A DNA stretch of 34,686 nt from Alteromonadaceae bacterium (GCA_016765535.1 JAESPQ010000101.1:1-34686), one strand, 5' to 3'; numbered from the stretch's first letter, positions 8,644-17,305 are shown. The notes: generated by a model not told the origin, from the sequence alone. Translations and numbers: made by a program.

Positions 8644-8967
8644 ATGTCAGTAACCATGACATCAGCAGCGTCAGAGCGCGTAAAATCTTTTATGGAAAAC
8701 CGTGGCAAAGGCTTAGGTTTACGTTTAGGTATTAAAACTACAGGTTGTTCAGGTTTGGCTTATGTACTTGAATTTGTAGATGATTTAAATGACGACGATG
8801 AAGTTTTTAATATTGATAATGTAAAGATTATTATTGATGGCAAAAGTTTAGTGTATTTAAATGGTATTGAGCTAGATTTTGTTAAAGAAGGGCTAAATGA
8901 AGGCTTTAAATTTACCAACCCTAACGCTAAAGGTGAGTGTGGGTGTGGGGAGTCTTTTAACGTCTAA
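8644..8967 (+). CDS. iscA: A-type Fe-S carrier IscA
   Basis: The 107-residue protein has the three conserved A-type carrier cysteines, C35 in TTGCSGLAY and C99/C101 in GECGCGESF, in the same positions as E. coli IscA. It carries iron or Fe-S clusters to apo-proteins, notably [4Fe-4S] enzymes. GGCGGAG precedes the ATG. The gap from iscU is 172 bp, much longer than usual, because two repeat elements occupy it. A separate promoter in this gap cannot be excluded, but I see no clear one. Confidence 0.97.
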   Translation: MSVTMTSAASERVKSFMENRGKGLGLRLGIKTTGCSGLAYVLEFVDDLNDDDEVFNIDNVKIIIDGKSLVYLNGIELDFVKEGLNEGFKFTNPNAKGECGCGESFNV

Positions 8968-8989
8968 AGATAAGTTTATTTCTTCGCTC

Positions 8990-9064
8990 TTGGGTTTGAT
9001 ACGGCGTTAAAAGTACTCATTGACTCGCGTCAACTCCGTGCTTTCGCCTTGTCTCAATTCCCAA
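8990..9064. repeat. Short repeat-like insertion between iscA and hscB
   Basis: The segment has inverse ends, TTGGGTTTGA at left and TCAATTCCCAA at right, and a central hairpin TTGAC-TCGC-GTCAA (9020-9033). It is richer in G and C than the flanks. I believe related segments are common interspersed repeats in Alteromonadales, but this is from memory. It does not resemble the GTAG family. Confidence 0.45.
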
Positions 9065-9169
9065 TATCTTTGAAATAACCAATATTTTAAATTGTAGAAA
9101 AAATTAGTGAGACATTTAGTCTTGTTTTAATTCTTTTATTCGCATTGTTTTACCCGTGGAATATTCACT

Positions 9170-9697
9170 TTGAATTATTTTGATTTATTTGCTTTACCAC
9201 ACTCTTTTGAGATTGATTTAGCTAAATTAAGCGCCGCATTTCAATCGTTACAAAAAATGGCTCATCCTGATAAGTTTGCCCATGCGTCATCACAACAGCA
9301 ATTATTAGCAGTGCAAAAATCTGCAAATATTAATGACGCTTATCAAATACTAAAAACCCCTATAAAACGTGCCGAATACATGTTGCAACAACGTGGTACT
9401 GATATGCCAAGTGAGCAAACTTCGTTTCAAGATACCTTGTTTTTAATGCGACAAATGGAATTGCATGAAATGTTGGAAGAATTGCCACACGCTGATGATA
9501 TTGATGGTGCAGTCAATGCAGCGAATGAAACATTAGACAACGAATATCAAATTCTTTTTTGTCAACTACAGCAACTTATGCAAGACAACAACACGGCAAG
9601 TGATAAAATAGCCAGCGAAATAGTGCGTAAACTCAAGTTTTATCAAAAATTACAGCTTGAATTAGAACGCATTGAAGAACAATTGTTTGATGAATAG
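9170..9697 (+). CDS. hscB: Fe-S co-chaperone HscB, TTG start
   Basis: The 175-residue protein is a J-domain co-chaperone that delivers IscU to HscA and stimulates its ATPase. The N-terminal J domain (residues about 1-75) has the HPD motif at 32-34 within MAHPDKF. The C-terminal three-helix bundle (about 95-170) binds IscU, with L-x-M-x-Q-x-E-L-H-E-M-L-E resembling the E. coli face. The start is TTG at 9170, chosen because it gives NYFDLFALP, colinear with the E. coli N-terminus, and follows GTGGA at a suitable distance. No ATG or GTG fits as well. It lies 93 bp before hscA. Confidence 0.93.
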   Translation: MNYFDLFALPHSFEIDLAKLSAAFQSLQKMAHPDKFAHASSQQQLLAVQKSANINDAYQILKTPIKRAEYMLQQRGTDMPSEQTSFQDTLFLMRQMELHEMLEELPHADDIDGAVNAANETLDNEYQILFCQLQQLMQDNNTASDKIASEIVRKLKFYQKLQLELERIEEQLFDE

Positions 9698-9790
9698 AAA
9701 AGGTTATTCAGACTATCATCATTTTATACACATAAAATAATGTCATCATCAATACGATCTAAATAAAGAGAACCAAGAGAATTATATAAC

Positions 9791-11668
9791 ATGGCTTTAT
9801 TACAAATAGCTGAACCCGGTCAAAGTACCGTTCCTCATGATCATCGATTAGCCGCAGGTATCGACTTAGGTACAACAAACTCGCTTATTGCTAGCGTTAA
9901 AAGTGGTTTAGCTGAAACGTTATCAGATGATGATAATCGTACTATTTTACCGTCTATTGTTAGCTATCAAGCTAATGAAATATTAGTTGGAGATGCAGCA
10001 AAACAATATTCAATTAGCGACCCAAAAAATACTATTATTTCTGCAAAACGTTTAATTGGTCGTTCACAAGCAGATATCGAGAAAAAATACCCACATTTAC
10101 CGTATCAATTTGTTGGCAATGAAAATCACCCTGATATTCAAACACGTCAAGGGGCGATTAACCCCGTGCAAGTGTCGAGTGAAATATTGAAAAAACTGAC
10201 TAAACGGGCTGAAAAAGCTTTAGGTGGTGAACTTACTGGCGTGGTTATTACTGTGCCAGCTTATTTTGATGATGCCCAACGCCAAAGCACTAAAGATGCG
10301 GCAAAACTTGCAGGTGTTGAAGTATTACGCTTGTTAAATGAGCCAACTGCCGCTGCAGTTGCTTATGGTTTAGATTCGGGGACAGAGGGAGTGATCGCCG
10401 TTTATGATTTAGGTGGTGGTACTTTTGATATTTCGATTTTACGCTTAAATAAAGGTGTTTTTGAAGTATTAGCGACAGGTGGCGATTCGGCTTTAGGCGG
10501 CGACGATTTTGATTTGTTAATTGTTGAACTTTTAGTTGAACAAGCAGGCTTAGCACGACCATTATCAGTCAATTTAGAACGACAATTATTACAGCAAGCT
10601 TGTTTTGCCAAAGAACAATTAAGCACTCAAGACCACGTAGAAATAGTGCTAACGTTAGCCGAAAATAATGAATATAAAACCACACTGACTAAAGACTTTT
10701 TTAATACTTTAGCTAAACCGTTAGTGAGCAAAACTTTGCGCGCTTGTAAGCGCGCGATAAAAGATGCAGGTGTTAGCATAGATGAAGTCATTGAAGTGGT
10801 CATGGTAGGTGGCTCAACGCGGGTGCCATTAGTGCGCAATGACGTTGAAAAATATTTTAAACGCACGCTATTAACCTCAATTGATCCTGATAAAGTGGTT
10901 GCCATTGGCGCTGCTATTCAAGCGGATATTTTAGCGGGCAATAAACCTGACAGCGATATTTTATTACTTGATGTGATCCCATTATCACTTGGTATTGAAA
11001 CGATGGGCGGTTTAGTCGAAAAAATTATTCCACGCAATACCACCATTCCCGTGGCGAAAGCACAAGAGTTTACCACCTTTAAAGATGGTCAAACTGCAAT
11101 GGCAATTCATGTGTTGCAAGGTGAACGTGAATTAGTGGATGATTGCCGCTCGTTAGCGCGTTTTGAATTACGTGGTATCCCTGCTATGACCGCAGGCGCT
11201 GCGCATATTCGGGTAACGTTTAAAGTGGATGCTGATGGCTTGCTTGAAGTTACCGCGATGGAAAAATCAAGTAAAGTTGCTACTAGTATCGCCGTAAAAC
11301 CTTCGTTTGGTTTAGCCGATGACGAAATTACCAAAATGTTAACCGACTCAATGGCCAATGCCGAACAAGACATGCAAGCACGGATGCTGAAAGAGCAACA
11401 AGTTGAAGCCAAACGAGTGCTTGAATCTGTGCAAGCCGCACTTGCCGCAGATGGCGATTTACTTAGCGAGCAAGAGCGTAATGATATTAGTAATGCATTG
11501 TTTCAGTTAGTGGAAATTACACAAAATTCAGATCAAAATCCTACGGGGATAAAAGATATTGAAGTCGCTATAGAAAAAGTGGATAACCTAACTGCATATT
11601 TTGCCGAATTACGTATGGATACATCCATTCGTCAAGCATTGTCAGGCCAAAAGGTAGATGATATTTAG
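9791..11668 (+). CDS. hscA: Hsp70-type chaperone HscA
   Basis: The 625-residue protein is the Hsp70 dedicated to Fe-S cluster transfer. With HscB it binds the LPPVK loop of IscU and promotes cluster release. The N-terminus [10 protein letters not shown] followed by [16 protein letters not shown] matches E. coli HscA (616 residues). The ATPase domain shows [23 protein letters not shown] and [10 protein letters not shown], and the substrate-binding domain begins near residue 395 ([16 protein letters not shown]). The linker and helical lid are typical. fdx follows after 62 bp. Confidence 0.98.
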   Translation: MALLQIAEPGQSTVPHDHRLAAGIDLGTTNSLIASVKSGLAETLSDDDNRTILPSIVSYQANEILVGDAAKQYSISDPKNTIISAKRLIGRSQADIEKKYPHLPYQFVGNENHPDIQTRQGAINPVQVSSEILKKLTKRAEKALGGELTGVVITVPAYFDDAQRQSTKDAAKLAGVEVLRLLNEPTAAAVAYGLDSGTEGVIAVYDLGGGTFDISILRLNKGVFEVLATGGDSALGGDDFDLLIVELLVEQAGLARPLSVNLERQLLQQACFAKEQLSTQDHVEIVLTLAENNEYKTTLTKDFFNTLAKPLVSKTLRACKRAIKDAGVSIDEVIEVVMVGGSTRVPLVRNDVEKYFKRTLLTSIDPDKVVAIGAAIQADILAGNKPDSDILLLDVIPLSLGIETMGGLVEKIIPRNTTIPVAKAQEFTTFKDGQTAMAIHVLQGERELVDDCRSLARFELRGIPAMTAGAAHIRVTFKVDADGLLEVTAMEKSSKVATSIAVKPSFGLADDEITKMLTDSMANAEQDMQARMLKEQQVEAKRVLESVQAALAADGDLLSEQERNDISNALFQLVEITQNSDQNPTGIKDIEVAIEKVDNLTAYFAELRMDTSIRQALSGQKVDDI

Positions 11669-11730
11669 AACAAATTAATAGTCATGCTGAACTTGTTTCA
11701 GCATCTAAAAAATTAACTGGAAAGAAAACC

Positions 11731-12069
11731 ATGCCAAAAATTATTTTTTTACCACACGAAGAACTTTGTCCCGATGGAGCCGTAGTCGAAGCAGAAGTTG
11801 GCGAAAGCATTTTAAATGTTGCTCTTAAAAATGATATCGGTATCGAGCACGCTTGCGAAAAAGTCTGTGCGTGTACTACTTGTCATGTTATTGTTCGCGA
11901 AGGTTTTGACTCGCTAGAAGAAGGCGATGAACTTGAAGAAGATATGCTTGATAAAGCATGGGGATTAGAGCCAGAATCACGCTTAAGTTGCCAAGCCTTA
12001 GTTAAAGACGAAGATCTCGTGGTAGAGATCCCAAAATATAATGTCAATATGGTTAGCGAAGCGCATTAA
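11731..12069 (+). CDS. fdx: [2Fe-2S] ferredoxin of the isc system
   Basis: The 112-residue adrenodoxin-type ferredoxin supplies electrons for cluster assembly on IscU. Cluster ligands are C42, C48, C51 and C87, with the extra C46 also found in E. coli Fdx (ACEKVCACTTCH). AAAGAAA precedes the ATG. It is the last gene of the operon here; the small iscX gene that often follows is absent, and a strong terminator comes 25 bp after the stop. Confidence 0.97.
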   Translation: MPKIIFLPHEELCPDGAVVEAEVGESILNVALKNDIGIEHACEKVCACTTCHVIVREGFDSLEEGDELEEDMLDKAWGLEPESRLSCQALVKDEDLVVEIPKYNVNMVSEAH

Positions 12070-12090
12070 TTTGCGACAAATTAAAACTAA

Positions 12091-12126
12091 AAGGCTGATA
12101 ATTTATTTTGATTGTCGGCTTTTTTT
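12091..12126 (+). terminator. Rho-independent terminator closing the isc operon
   Basis: GCTGATAAT (12094-12102) pairs with ATTGTCGGC (12111-12119) with two G-U wobbles and an eight-base loop, followed by seven T. Flanking A residues extend the stem. Confidence 0.8.
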
Positions 12127-12143
12127 AGTGATAAATAATACAA

Positions 12144-13010
12144 ATGAATGATAAAACAATAGTAACTCACAACGGTAATTTTCATGCGGATGATGTTTTC
12201 AGTGTTGCGGCGCTTAAAAGTATAATTCCTTCTTTTAAACTCATACGTACACGCGATTTAGAGCTGATTAACAAAGCAGACATTGTTATTGATGTTGGTG
12301 ATAAATATGATCCTGATGCTGATCGCTTTGATCACCATCAACGTGGCGGCGCAGGTGAGCGAAAGAATGGTATTCCTTATTCTTCATTTGGTTTGATTTG
12401 GAAAAAATATGGTGTAGCAATATGCCAAGGTGATCAAGACGTAGCAAATTCTGTTGATACGGTTTTAGTATCAATGATTGACGCGCTTGATTGCGGTTAT
12501 GTTAAAGGTGTTTATAACGGTATTAGTCTTAGCCAAACTATTGCAATGTTTAATCCTACTTGGCAAGAAGACAGCCACTTTGATCGCTGTTTTGACGAAG
12601 CTGTTGACTTTGCCGCGCGCATTTTAACTCGATTTATAGCCGCTGCTGAAGGTGATATAAGTGCAAAAGAAATTGTGGCTAAAGCGGTTGAAAATGCAAA
12701 CGATCCCAGAGTAATAGAATTAGAAAAATATACGCCGTGGAAAGAGGTGGTTCACGCCTTATCTGAAGAGGCGTTATTTATTATTTATCCTTCTGAATCA
12801 GGTAAGTGGATAATTCATACCGTACCTGCTGAATTAGGCTCATTTGAAGACAGAAAATCGCTGCCTAAATCATGGGCTGGTTTATCTGATCAAGCGCTTA
12901 ATGAAGTAATTGGGATTGATGATGCGATGTTTTGCCATAATAATTTATTTATTGCGGGTGCAGTATCATTGACAAGCATTAAAAAAATGGCATCCATAGC
13001 ACTGCAATAA
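12144..13010 (+). CDS. MYG1 family protein (UPF0160), putative nuclease or hydrolase
   Basis: The 288-residue protein has the MYG1 signature: HNGNFHADDVFSVAAL (residues 9-24), a D50-V-G-D53 strand, and RFDHHQRG (61-68), giving a DHH-type metal site. Human MYG1 is reported as a 3'-5' RNA exonuclease, while the bacterial function is not established. C-terminal motifs WIIHTVPAELGSFEDRKSLP and CHNNLFIAGA are family-typical. It starts 75 bp after fdx but beyond a terminator, so it is probably its own unit. The ribosome site is weak. A strong terminator follows. Confidence 0.88.
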   Translation: MNDKTIVTHNGNFHADDVFSVAALKSIIPSFKLIRTRDLELINKADIVIDVGDKYDPDADRFDHHQRGGAGERKNGIPYSSFGLIWKKYGVAICQGDQDVANSVDTVLVSMIDALDCGYVKGVYNGISLSQTIAMFNPTWQEDSHFDRCFDEAVDFAARILTRFIAAAEGDISAKEIVAKAVENANDPRVIELEKYTPWKEVVHALSEEALFIIYPSESGKWIIHTVPAELGSFEDRKSLPKSWAGLSDQALNEVIGIDDAMFCHNNLFIAGAVSLTSIKKMASIALQ

Positions 13011-13032
13011 TAAAAAAATTGTTATCAAAAAT

Positions 13033-13067
13033 AAAGGTAATGATATGAAGGTATCATTACCTTTTTT
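13033..13067 (+). terminator. Rho-independent terminator after the MYG1 gene
   Basis: AAAGGTAATGATA (13033-13045) and TATCATTACCTTT (13052-13064) form a perfect 13-bp stem with a six-base loop and a run of six T overlapping its end. Confidence 0.92.
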
Positions 13068-13121
13068 GTATTTGTTCATCTATTTTTGGCTAAAATAAAA
13101 AATAATATATTTAATTCGCAG

Positions 13122-13149
13122 TCGACTATTTCCCCCTTTAGGTTATACT
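13122..13149 (+). promoter_or_regulatory. Candidate promoter of the SEC-C gene
   Basis: TCGACT (13122-13127), 16 bp, TATACT (13144-13149) resembles a sigma70 promoter and lies about 65 bp before the start codon, just after the preceding terminator. Confidence 0.45.
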
Positions 13150-13215
13150 GCCGCGCATAATCAAGTTAGTAGTCAACTTAGTAATAAAACAAGCTTTTAA
13201 TTAGCAGAGAATATT

Positions 13216-13548
13216 ATGCACGATTTGTATTACAAAGGGCGTATTCATACCCGAGTAAACCATGTAAAAACAGGTTATAACACTAAGCGTGCCGTTAAGC
13301 TTGGTAGTGAAAAAAGCCCGTTAACATTACTTGTGAACAGCGATGAAAGAAAATTAGACGTTGAAGAATTAGTTGCTGAGAATGATTTGTTTGCTAATAT
13401 TACGGTAGATAGCACGGTTGATGAAAATATTGACGAACTTAGCGTAATATTAAATAAACCGACTACCACTCGGTTTGAAAAAACACCTAGTCGAAATGAT
13501 CCGTGTTCATGCGGTAGTGGTAAAAAATATAAGAAGTGTTGTGGTTAA
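13216..13548 (+). CDS. SEC-C motif mini-protein (PBPRA1643-like family)
   Basis: The 110-residue protein ends in a SEC-C zinc-binding motif, DPCSCGSGKKYKKCCG, with C97, C99, C108 and C109. The same motif ends SecA and is found in YecA/YchJ-type proteins. The N-terminal 90 residues (MHDLYYKGRIHTRVNHVKTGYN onward) match, as far as I recall, the TIGR04102-type family of SWIM/SEC-C proteins known from Photobacterium, Vibrio and Pseudomonas; its function is unknown. The gene appears monocistronic. AGCAGAGAA lies before the ATG. Confidence 0.85.
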   Translation: MHDLYYKGRIHTRVNHVKTGYNTKRAVKLGSEKSPLTLLVNSDERKLDVEELVAENDLFANITVDSTVDENIDELSVILNKPTTTRFEKTPSRNDPCSCGSGKKYKKCCG

Positions 13549-13592
13549 TTACATTTATCTTTTAAAGACAAATAGGGTTGTTGAAGCACATT

Positions 13593-13804
13593 AATTTACA
13601 TGCCTATGTACTTGGTTCAGGTAAACTTGTAGGTTGGGCTTCAGGACAATATGCTCCTGCATTGTCGAATAAGTTACATCCATGTAACGTAGCTCATCAA
13701 TTCATGTCATTTATTCTGCCTTTGACGACATAAATGTCGACCTACAGAATAATTATCGAATTAAATAAGGGCTCCTGAGTTATCTGCATAGGCATGTTAA
13801 TTTA
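13593..13804. repeat. Composite inverted-repeat element, long form
   Basis: The outer terminal repeats are ACATGCCTATG (13598-13608) and CATAGGCATGT (13787-13797), with similarity reaching further in, including TCAGG against CCTGA. Inside is a GTAG-headed REP doublet (13627-13747) ending in CGACCTACAG. The first hairpin of the doublet, GGGCT...AGCTC, has its loop enlarged by a roughly 49-bp module (13642-13690). A shorter copy without the module is at 19332-19492. The right end supplies the stop codon of the minus-strand gene at 13797. Confidence 0.8.
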
Positions 13805-14225
13805 TTTTTAATAAGCGTTTTATCTTATTTCGGAATTGATCATAATGAGATAAAAAATAATAGTTTAGCCCTACCATAAAACCAACAAACGAAAACAATT
13901 GTACAGTTAAGTAAAAGCTTTTTTCTGCGGCAAAGGGCCAAATTAATAGCATAGGTATATCAGCAATAAATATTGAGCCTAATATTATGGTATAAAAATT
14001 AAGCCATTTTTTTCTTTTGAAAATGCCATATAAACGGCCACCGATAAAAAACATGTATATGTAGGCCACAGGAATACTACTCAAAGATATACCTATAAAT
14101 AAAGTGATGAAGCTGATTATTCCCTCATCTAAATTAAACCCGCTCATATGAGTAAAACCCCCATAAAATGAAAGTGCAAAGGGGGTGATCAGTGGTGCAA
14201 GCCCTAAAGCTTTATTTTCGGTCAT
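13797..14225 (-). CDS. Four-helix membrane protein of unknown function
   Basis: The 142-residue protein has four likely membrane helices, at about 8-26, 35-62, 75-98 and 105-125, short loops and a basic C-terminus (FRNKIKRLLKIN). I do not recognise the family. Its stop codon TAA is formed by the right terminal repeat of the composite element next to it, so the last few residues may have been altered by that insertion. It is divergent from the glutathione S-transferase-like gene with 93 bp between. No neighbour suggests a role. Confidence 0.7.
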   Translation of the reverse strand: MTENKALGLAPLITPFALSFYGGFTHMSGFNLDEGIISFITLFIGISLSSIPVAYIYMFFIGGRLYGIFKRKKWLNFYTIILGSIFIADIPMLLIWPFAAEKSFYLTVQLFSFVGFMVGLNYYFLSHYDQFRNKIKRLLKIN

Positions 14226-14318
14226 ATTATTAATTGTTCTTTACAGTCTATTAAAGCTAGTTATTACTATTAAGTTAAATAGTATAATATATTATCCATT
14301 TTTTACCCATGAATATTA

Positions 14319-14978
14319 ATGATAACCGATAACAAACCCATTCTTTATTCGTTAAAAAATTGCCCTTATGCAATAAGGGCTAGAATGGCTCTTTTGTCGT
14401 CGAAACAACAAGTAATATTACGAAATCTTGTGTTAACCAATAAGCCTAAAGCTTTTCTTATCACTTCGCCAAAAGGGAGTGTGCCAGTATTAGCGCTACC
14501 ATCATTGACAGTGCTAGATGAAAGTTTACAAATAATGCTGTGGGCGTTAAATGAAAATGATCCTGATGATTTACTACACAGTTATGATGTTAGCCAATTA
14601 ACGCAAATGTTGGCATTAATTAAAGTTTTTGATCAACAATTTAAACCCTCTTTAGAGCAATATAAGTGTGCAAAACGTTATCATGAAGATACGGTTGTTG
14701 AGTATCGTCAAGCGTGTGAGCAGCATTTAAAACGTCTAGAAAACAACTTAAATCAACATGTTTTTTTTATTTCAGATCATGCTAGTTTAGCCGATTTAGC
14801 CATATTCCCTTATATTCGTCAATTTGCGCGAGTTGAACGGCAGTGGTATTTACAATCGCCTTATCCCAAGCTCAAACAATGGCTGAATAACTATCTACAA
14901 AGTTCATTATTTACCAGAACGATGACCAAATATCCCTTGTGGGTAAAAGGTCAACCAGACGTGTTTTTTCCTGATTAG
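14319..14978 (+). CDS. Glutathione S-transferase-like protein
   Basis: The 219-residue protein has a thioredoxin-fold N-domain (about 6-78) with CPYAIRARMAL (C15 onward), the cis-proline motif GSVPVLAL (P56) and DES (67-69), which contacts the glutathione gamma-glutamyl group. A helical C-domain follows (about 90-205) with LADLAIFPYIRQFARV. A cysteine in the CPYA position suggests an omega/Grx2-like class with thiol-transfer rather than classic conjugation chemistry. The substrate cannot be read from the sequence. The ATG at 14319 lacks a clear ribosome site. Confidence 0.85.
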   Translation: MITDNKPILYSLKNCPYAIRARMALLSSKQQVILRNLVLTNKPKAFLITSPKGSVPVLALPSLTVLDESLQIMLWALNENDPDDLLHSYDVSQLTQMLALIKVFDQQFKPSLEQYKCAKRYHEDTVVEYRQACEQHLKRLENNLNQHVFFISDHASLADLAIFPYIRQFARVERQWYLQSPYPKLKQWLNNYLQSSLFTRTMTKYPLWVKGQPDVFFPD

Positions 14979-15012
14979 TTTACGACAATGGTAAGTTTTC
15001 TTTGTTAATAAT

Positions 15013-15042
15013 TTAGAGTTCTTCTTGCTTGCTTGATATAAT
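15013..15042 (+). promoter_or_regulatory. Candidate extended -10 promoter of the M14 peptidase operon
   Basis: TGaTATAAT (15034-15042) is a perfect -10 with an extended TG. The upstream TTAGAG at 18-bp spacing is a weak -35. The predicted start is about 38 bp before the coding region. Confidence 0.55.
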
Positions 15043-15086
15043 TCCCTTCAACAGCAAACCGCAATTAAATTAAACAGGTTCATATT

Positions 15087-16007
15087 ATGACGCAATCATC
15101 GGTGTATGCGATTGGTACACAAGGTAAAAAATGGGCTGATGCAGAAAGAATACAGTGGTTAACATTACAAGCGGTTAAGCGTAGCTATGCAGATGAAGTA
15201 TTAACTAAAATTAATGCTTTTAAAGAAAGCTTTATTGTAGAACAATACGGTGCCTTGAGTATTGATACCGATAAATATCCGCTTTGGGTTGTAAAAACAA
15301 AGCTTTTTTCTGTGGGTAAACCTTCTGTATTAATAACGGGTGGTGTACACGGTTATGAAACCAGTGGTGTGCAGGGGGCATTACGCTTTTTAGCGACTAA
15401 AGCAATTCAATACAGTGAACACTTTAATATTATTGTTGCGCCTTGTGTTAGCCCTTGGGGGTATGAAACAATCAATCGTTGGAACCCAAAAGCCATTGAT
15501 CCTAATCGTTCTTTTTATGAAAACAGCCCCGCAGAAGAATCAGCCGCATTAATGGCTTATATTAAGTCGTTAAATATTGAATTGTTCGCTCATTTTGATT
15601 TACACGAAACGACAGATACCGATAACACTGAATTTAGACCAGCACTTGCTGCGCGTGATGCGGTTACTCATGATAATTGGAATATTCCTGACGGTTTTTA
15701 TTTGGTGGGTGATACTCTTAGGCCTGAAGCAGACTTTCAAAACGCGATGATCAAAGCAGTTAAACAAGTTACCCATATTGCGCCAAGTGATGATGATGGT
15801 AAGCTTATTGGTGTTGACCTTGAACAATTTGGCGTAATTAATTATGCCACTAAAGCATTGGGATTATGTGCCGGATTAAGTAATGCACAATATGTAACCA
15901 CCACCGAAGTTTATCCAGACAGCCCACAAGCAAATGATGAAAATTGTATTGCTGCCCAAGTTGCAGCAATTACGGCGGGTTTAGATTTTCTTTTACAAAA
16001 CAGATAA
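15087..16007 (+). CDS. M14 family zinc metallocarboxypeptidase
   Basis: The 306-residue cytoplasmic protein (no signal peptide) has the M14 zinc site: H88 and E91 in GGVHGYET, and the histidine of DLHET (H173), with N140-R141 as the likely substrate-carboxylate binding pair and E274 in TTTEVYP as the probable general base. Its length and the DLHET motif place it nearer to the bacterial M14 enzymes related to succinylglutamate desuccinylase than to secreted carboxypeptidases. The substrate is unknown. It heads a probable operon with the TPR-like gene (41-bp gap) and mtfA. Confidence 0.88.
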   Translation: MTQSSVYAIGTQGKKWADAERIQWLTLQAVKRSYADEVLTKINAFKESFIVEQYGALSIDTDKYPLWVVKTKLFSVGKPSVLITGGVHGYETSGVQGALRFLATKAIQYSEHFNIIVAPCVSPWGYETINRWNPKAIDPNRSFYENSPAEESAALMAYIKSLNIELFAHFDLHETTDTDNTEFRPALAARDAVTHDNWNIPDGFYLVGDTLRPEADFQNAMIKAVKQVTHIAPSDDDGKLIGVDLEQFGVINYATKALGLCAGLSNAQYVTTTEVYPDSPQANDENCIAAQVAAITAGLDFLLQNR

Positions 16008-16048
16008 GCTTGATCAAAAGTAACCTTATATTATTTAAAGAGATAAAA

Positions 16049-16459
16049 ATGAAAGCACCTTTATACGATGAAATTTTAACAATTTGCCAACTAATGGCAC
16101 AAGCATCAGCTGCCGATGATGAAAAAGCAAGCGAGCTGGCTCATCAATCTTTACAAAAATTGTGTCAAACTAATCAAGGCACACCAAAAGATCACCCTTT
16201 GCAATGGGAAGCTTTAGCTGATTTTACTCATGACGGCGATCAAGCGTTAGACATTTATCAATTAGCGCTAAACAGTGCGGAAAAATTGAATTTAGTTGAT
16301 GCTAAAGCGTCTATATTTTTAGCAATGGCGCAGCGTTATCATGAGTTTGAAGAAAAAGATAAAACAGTAGAATTTAGCAATAAAGCAAATGACCTTATCG
16401 CTGAAATTAAAAATGATGAGCTTAAAGATGAAATTAGTAGTTTTATAAACTCATTATAG
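16049..16459 (+). CDS. Small TPR-like protein
   Basis: The 136-residue acidic, all-helical protein has two stretches resembling tetratricopeptide repeats: ALDIYQLALNSAEKLNLVDAKA and IFLAMAQRYHEFEEKDKTVEFS. It probably acts as a protein-interaction module. I chose the ATG at 16049 because AAAGAG lies at ribosome-site distance; an in-frame extension upstream would overlap the preceding gene. It sits between two zinc peptidase genes, in the same orientation, with an 18-bp gap to mtfA. No specific family is recognised. Confidence 0.75.
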   Translation: MKAPLYDEILTICQLMAQASAADDEKASELAHQSLQKLCQTNQGTPKDHPLQWEALADFTHDGDQALDIYQLALNSAEKLNLVDAKASIFLAMAQRYHEFEEKDKTVEFSNKANDLIAEIKNDELKDEISSFINSL

Positions 16460-16477
16460 TTTTTATTAGGCTTTTTT

Positions 16478-17305
16478 ATGTTAACTCCTTTTAGTTTTAC
16501 TGTATTAATTATTATTGTTTTTTTTGTAGTGTTCGCTATTCAATTTTATAAAAAAAAACAATATAAGCAAGCCATTAACCGTGAGTTTCCAAGTGAATAT
16601 CAAGCATTGCTTAATAAACGTTTACCTGTTTATCAATACTTACCTAAAGTGCTTAAACAACAACTTCATCAGCAAGTGTTATGCTTTTTGTATACTAAAA
16701 CTTTTATTGGTTGCAATGGCTTAACTATTACGGATGAAATTCGTGTCGTAATAGCTGCTGAGGCTTGTTTACTTATTCTTAATCGTCCTAATAGTGGTTA
16801 TGCAAGGCTAAAATGGATTTATGTTTATCCTTCGGTGTTTATTGCTAAACAAGCAGAAAAAAATGAATACGGTTTAGTGTCACAACAAAAACGGCATTTA
16901 CTGGGAGAATCATGGCAAAATGGTAAAGTTATTTTAGCTTGGGATAGTGTTGAGTCAGGTATGAGTAATTTTCATGATGGTAGTAATGTGGTCTTGCATG
17001 AATTTGCTCACCAGTTAGACCAAGAAAGTGGTCAAGCGAATGGCGCGCCGTTGTTATATACCAAAGATGGTTATCGTATTTGGTCGCAAGTGTTTAGTGA
17101 AGAATTTAGCGCTTTACAACACAGTTTAGCCGTAGGGCATCATTCATTAATAGACAGTTACGGGGCAACTAATCCAGCTGAATTTTTTGCAGTTGTTACC
17201 GAATTATTTTTTGAGCGCCCAGCAAGTTTAAAAAAAGCACATGCGCAATTATTTCAGTTATTAAAAGATTATTATCAATTAGATCCTCGAGATTGGCGCT
17301 CTTAA
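16478..17305 (+). CDS. mtfA: MtfA-type zinc-dependent peptidase (M90)
   Basis: The 275-residue protein is similar to E. coli MtfA (265 residues), a cytoplasmic zinc aminopeptidase that binds the repressor Mlc and so modulates glucose PTS expression. The zinc motif HEFAHQLD has H174, E175 and H178, and NPAEFFAVVTELFF (from 232) supplies the third ligand glutamate. This homologue starts with a hydrophobic segment (about 5-23), so it is probably membrane-anchored, as in many marine bacteria. AGG precedes the ATG at good spacing. Whether an Mlc partner exists here is unknown. Confidence 0.9.
   Translation: MLTPFSFTVLIIIVFFVVFAIQFYKKKQYKQAINREFPSEYQALLNKRLPVYQYLPKVLKQQLHQQVLCFLYTKTFIGCNGLTITDEIRVVIAAEACLLILNRPNSGYARLKWIYVYPSVFIAKQAEKNEYGLVSQQKRHLLGESWQNGKVILAWDSVESGMSNFHDGSNVVLHEFAHQLDQESGQANGAPLLYTKDGYRIWSQVFSEEFSALQHSLAVGHHSLIDSYGATNPAEFFAVVTELFFERPASLKKAHAQLFQLLKDYYQLDPRDWRS

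Noticed and set aside
10290-11412. Several minus-strand frames inside hscA
   Set aside because: They are shadows of the well-conserved chaperone gene with no motif of their own.
15944-16048. Upstream in-frame extension of the TPR-like gene
   Set aside because: It lies within the end of the M14 gene and encodes an unrelated stretch; the ATG at 16049 has AAAGAG in front.
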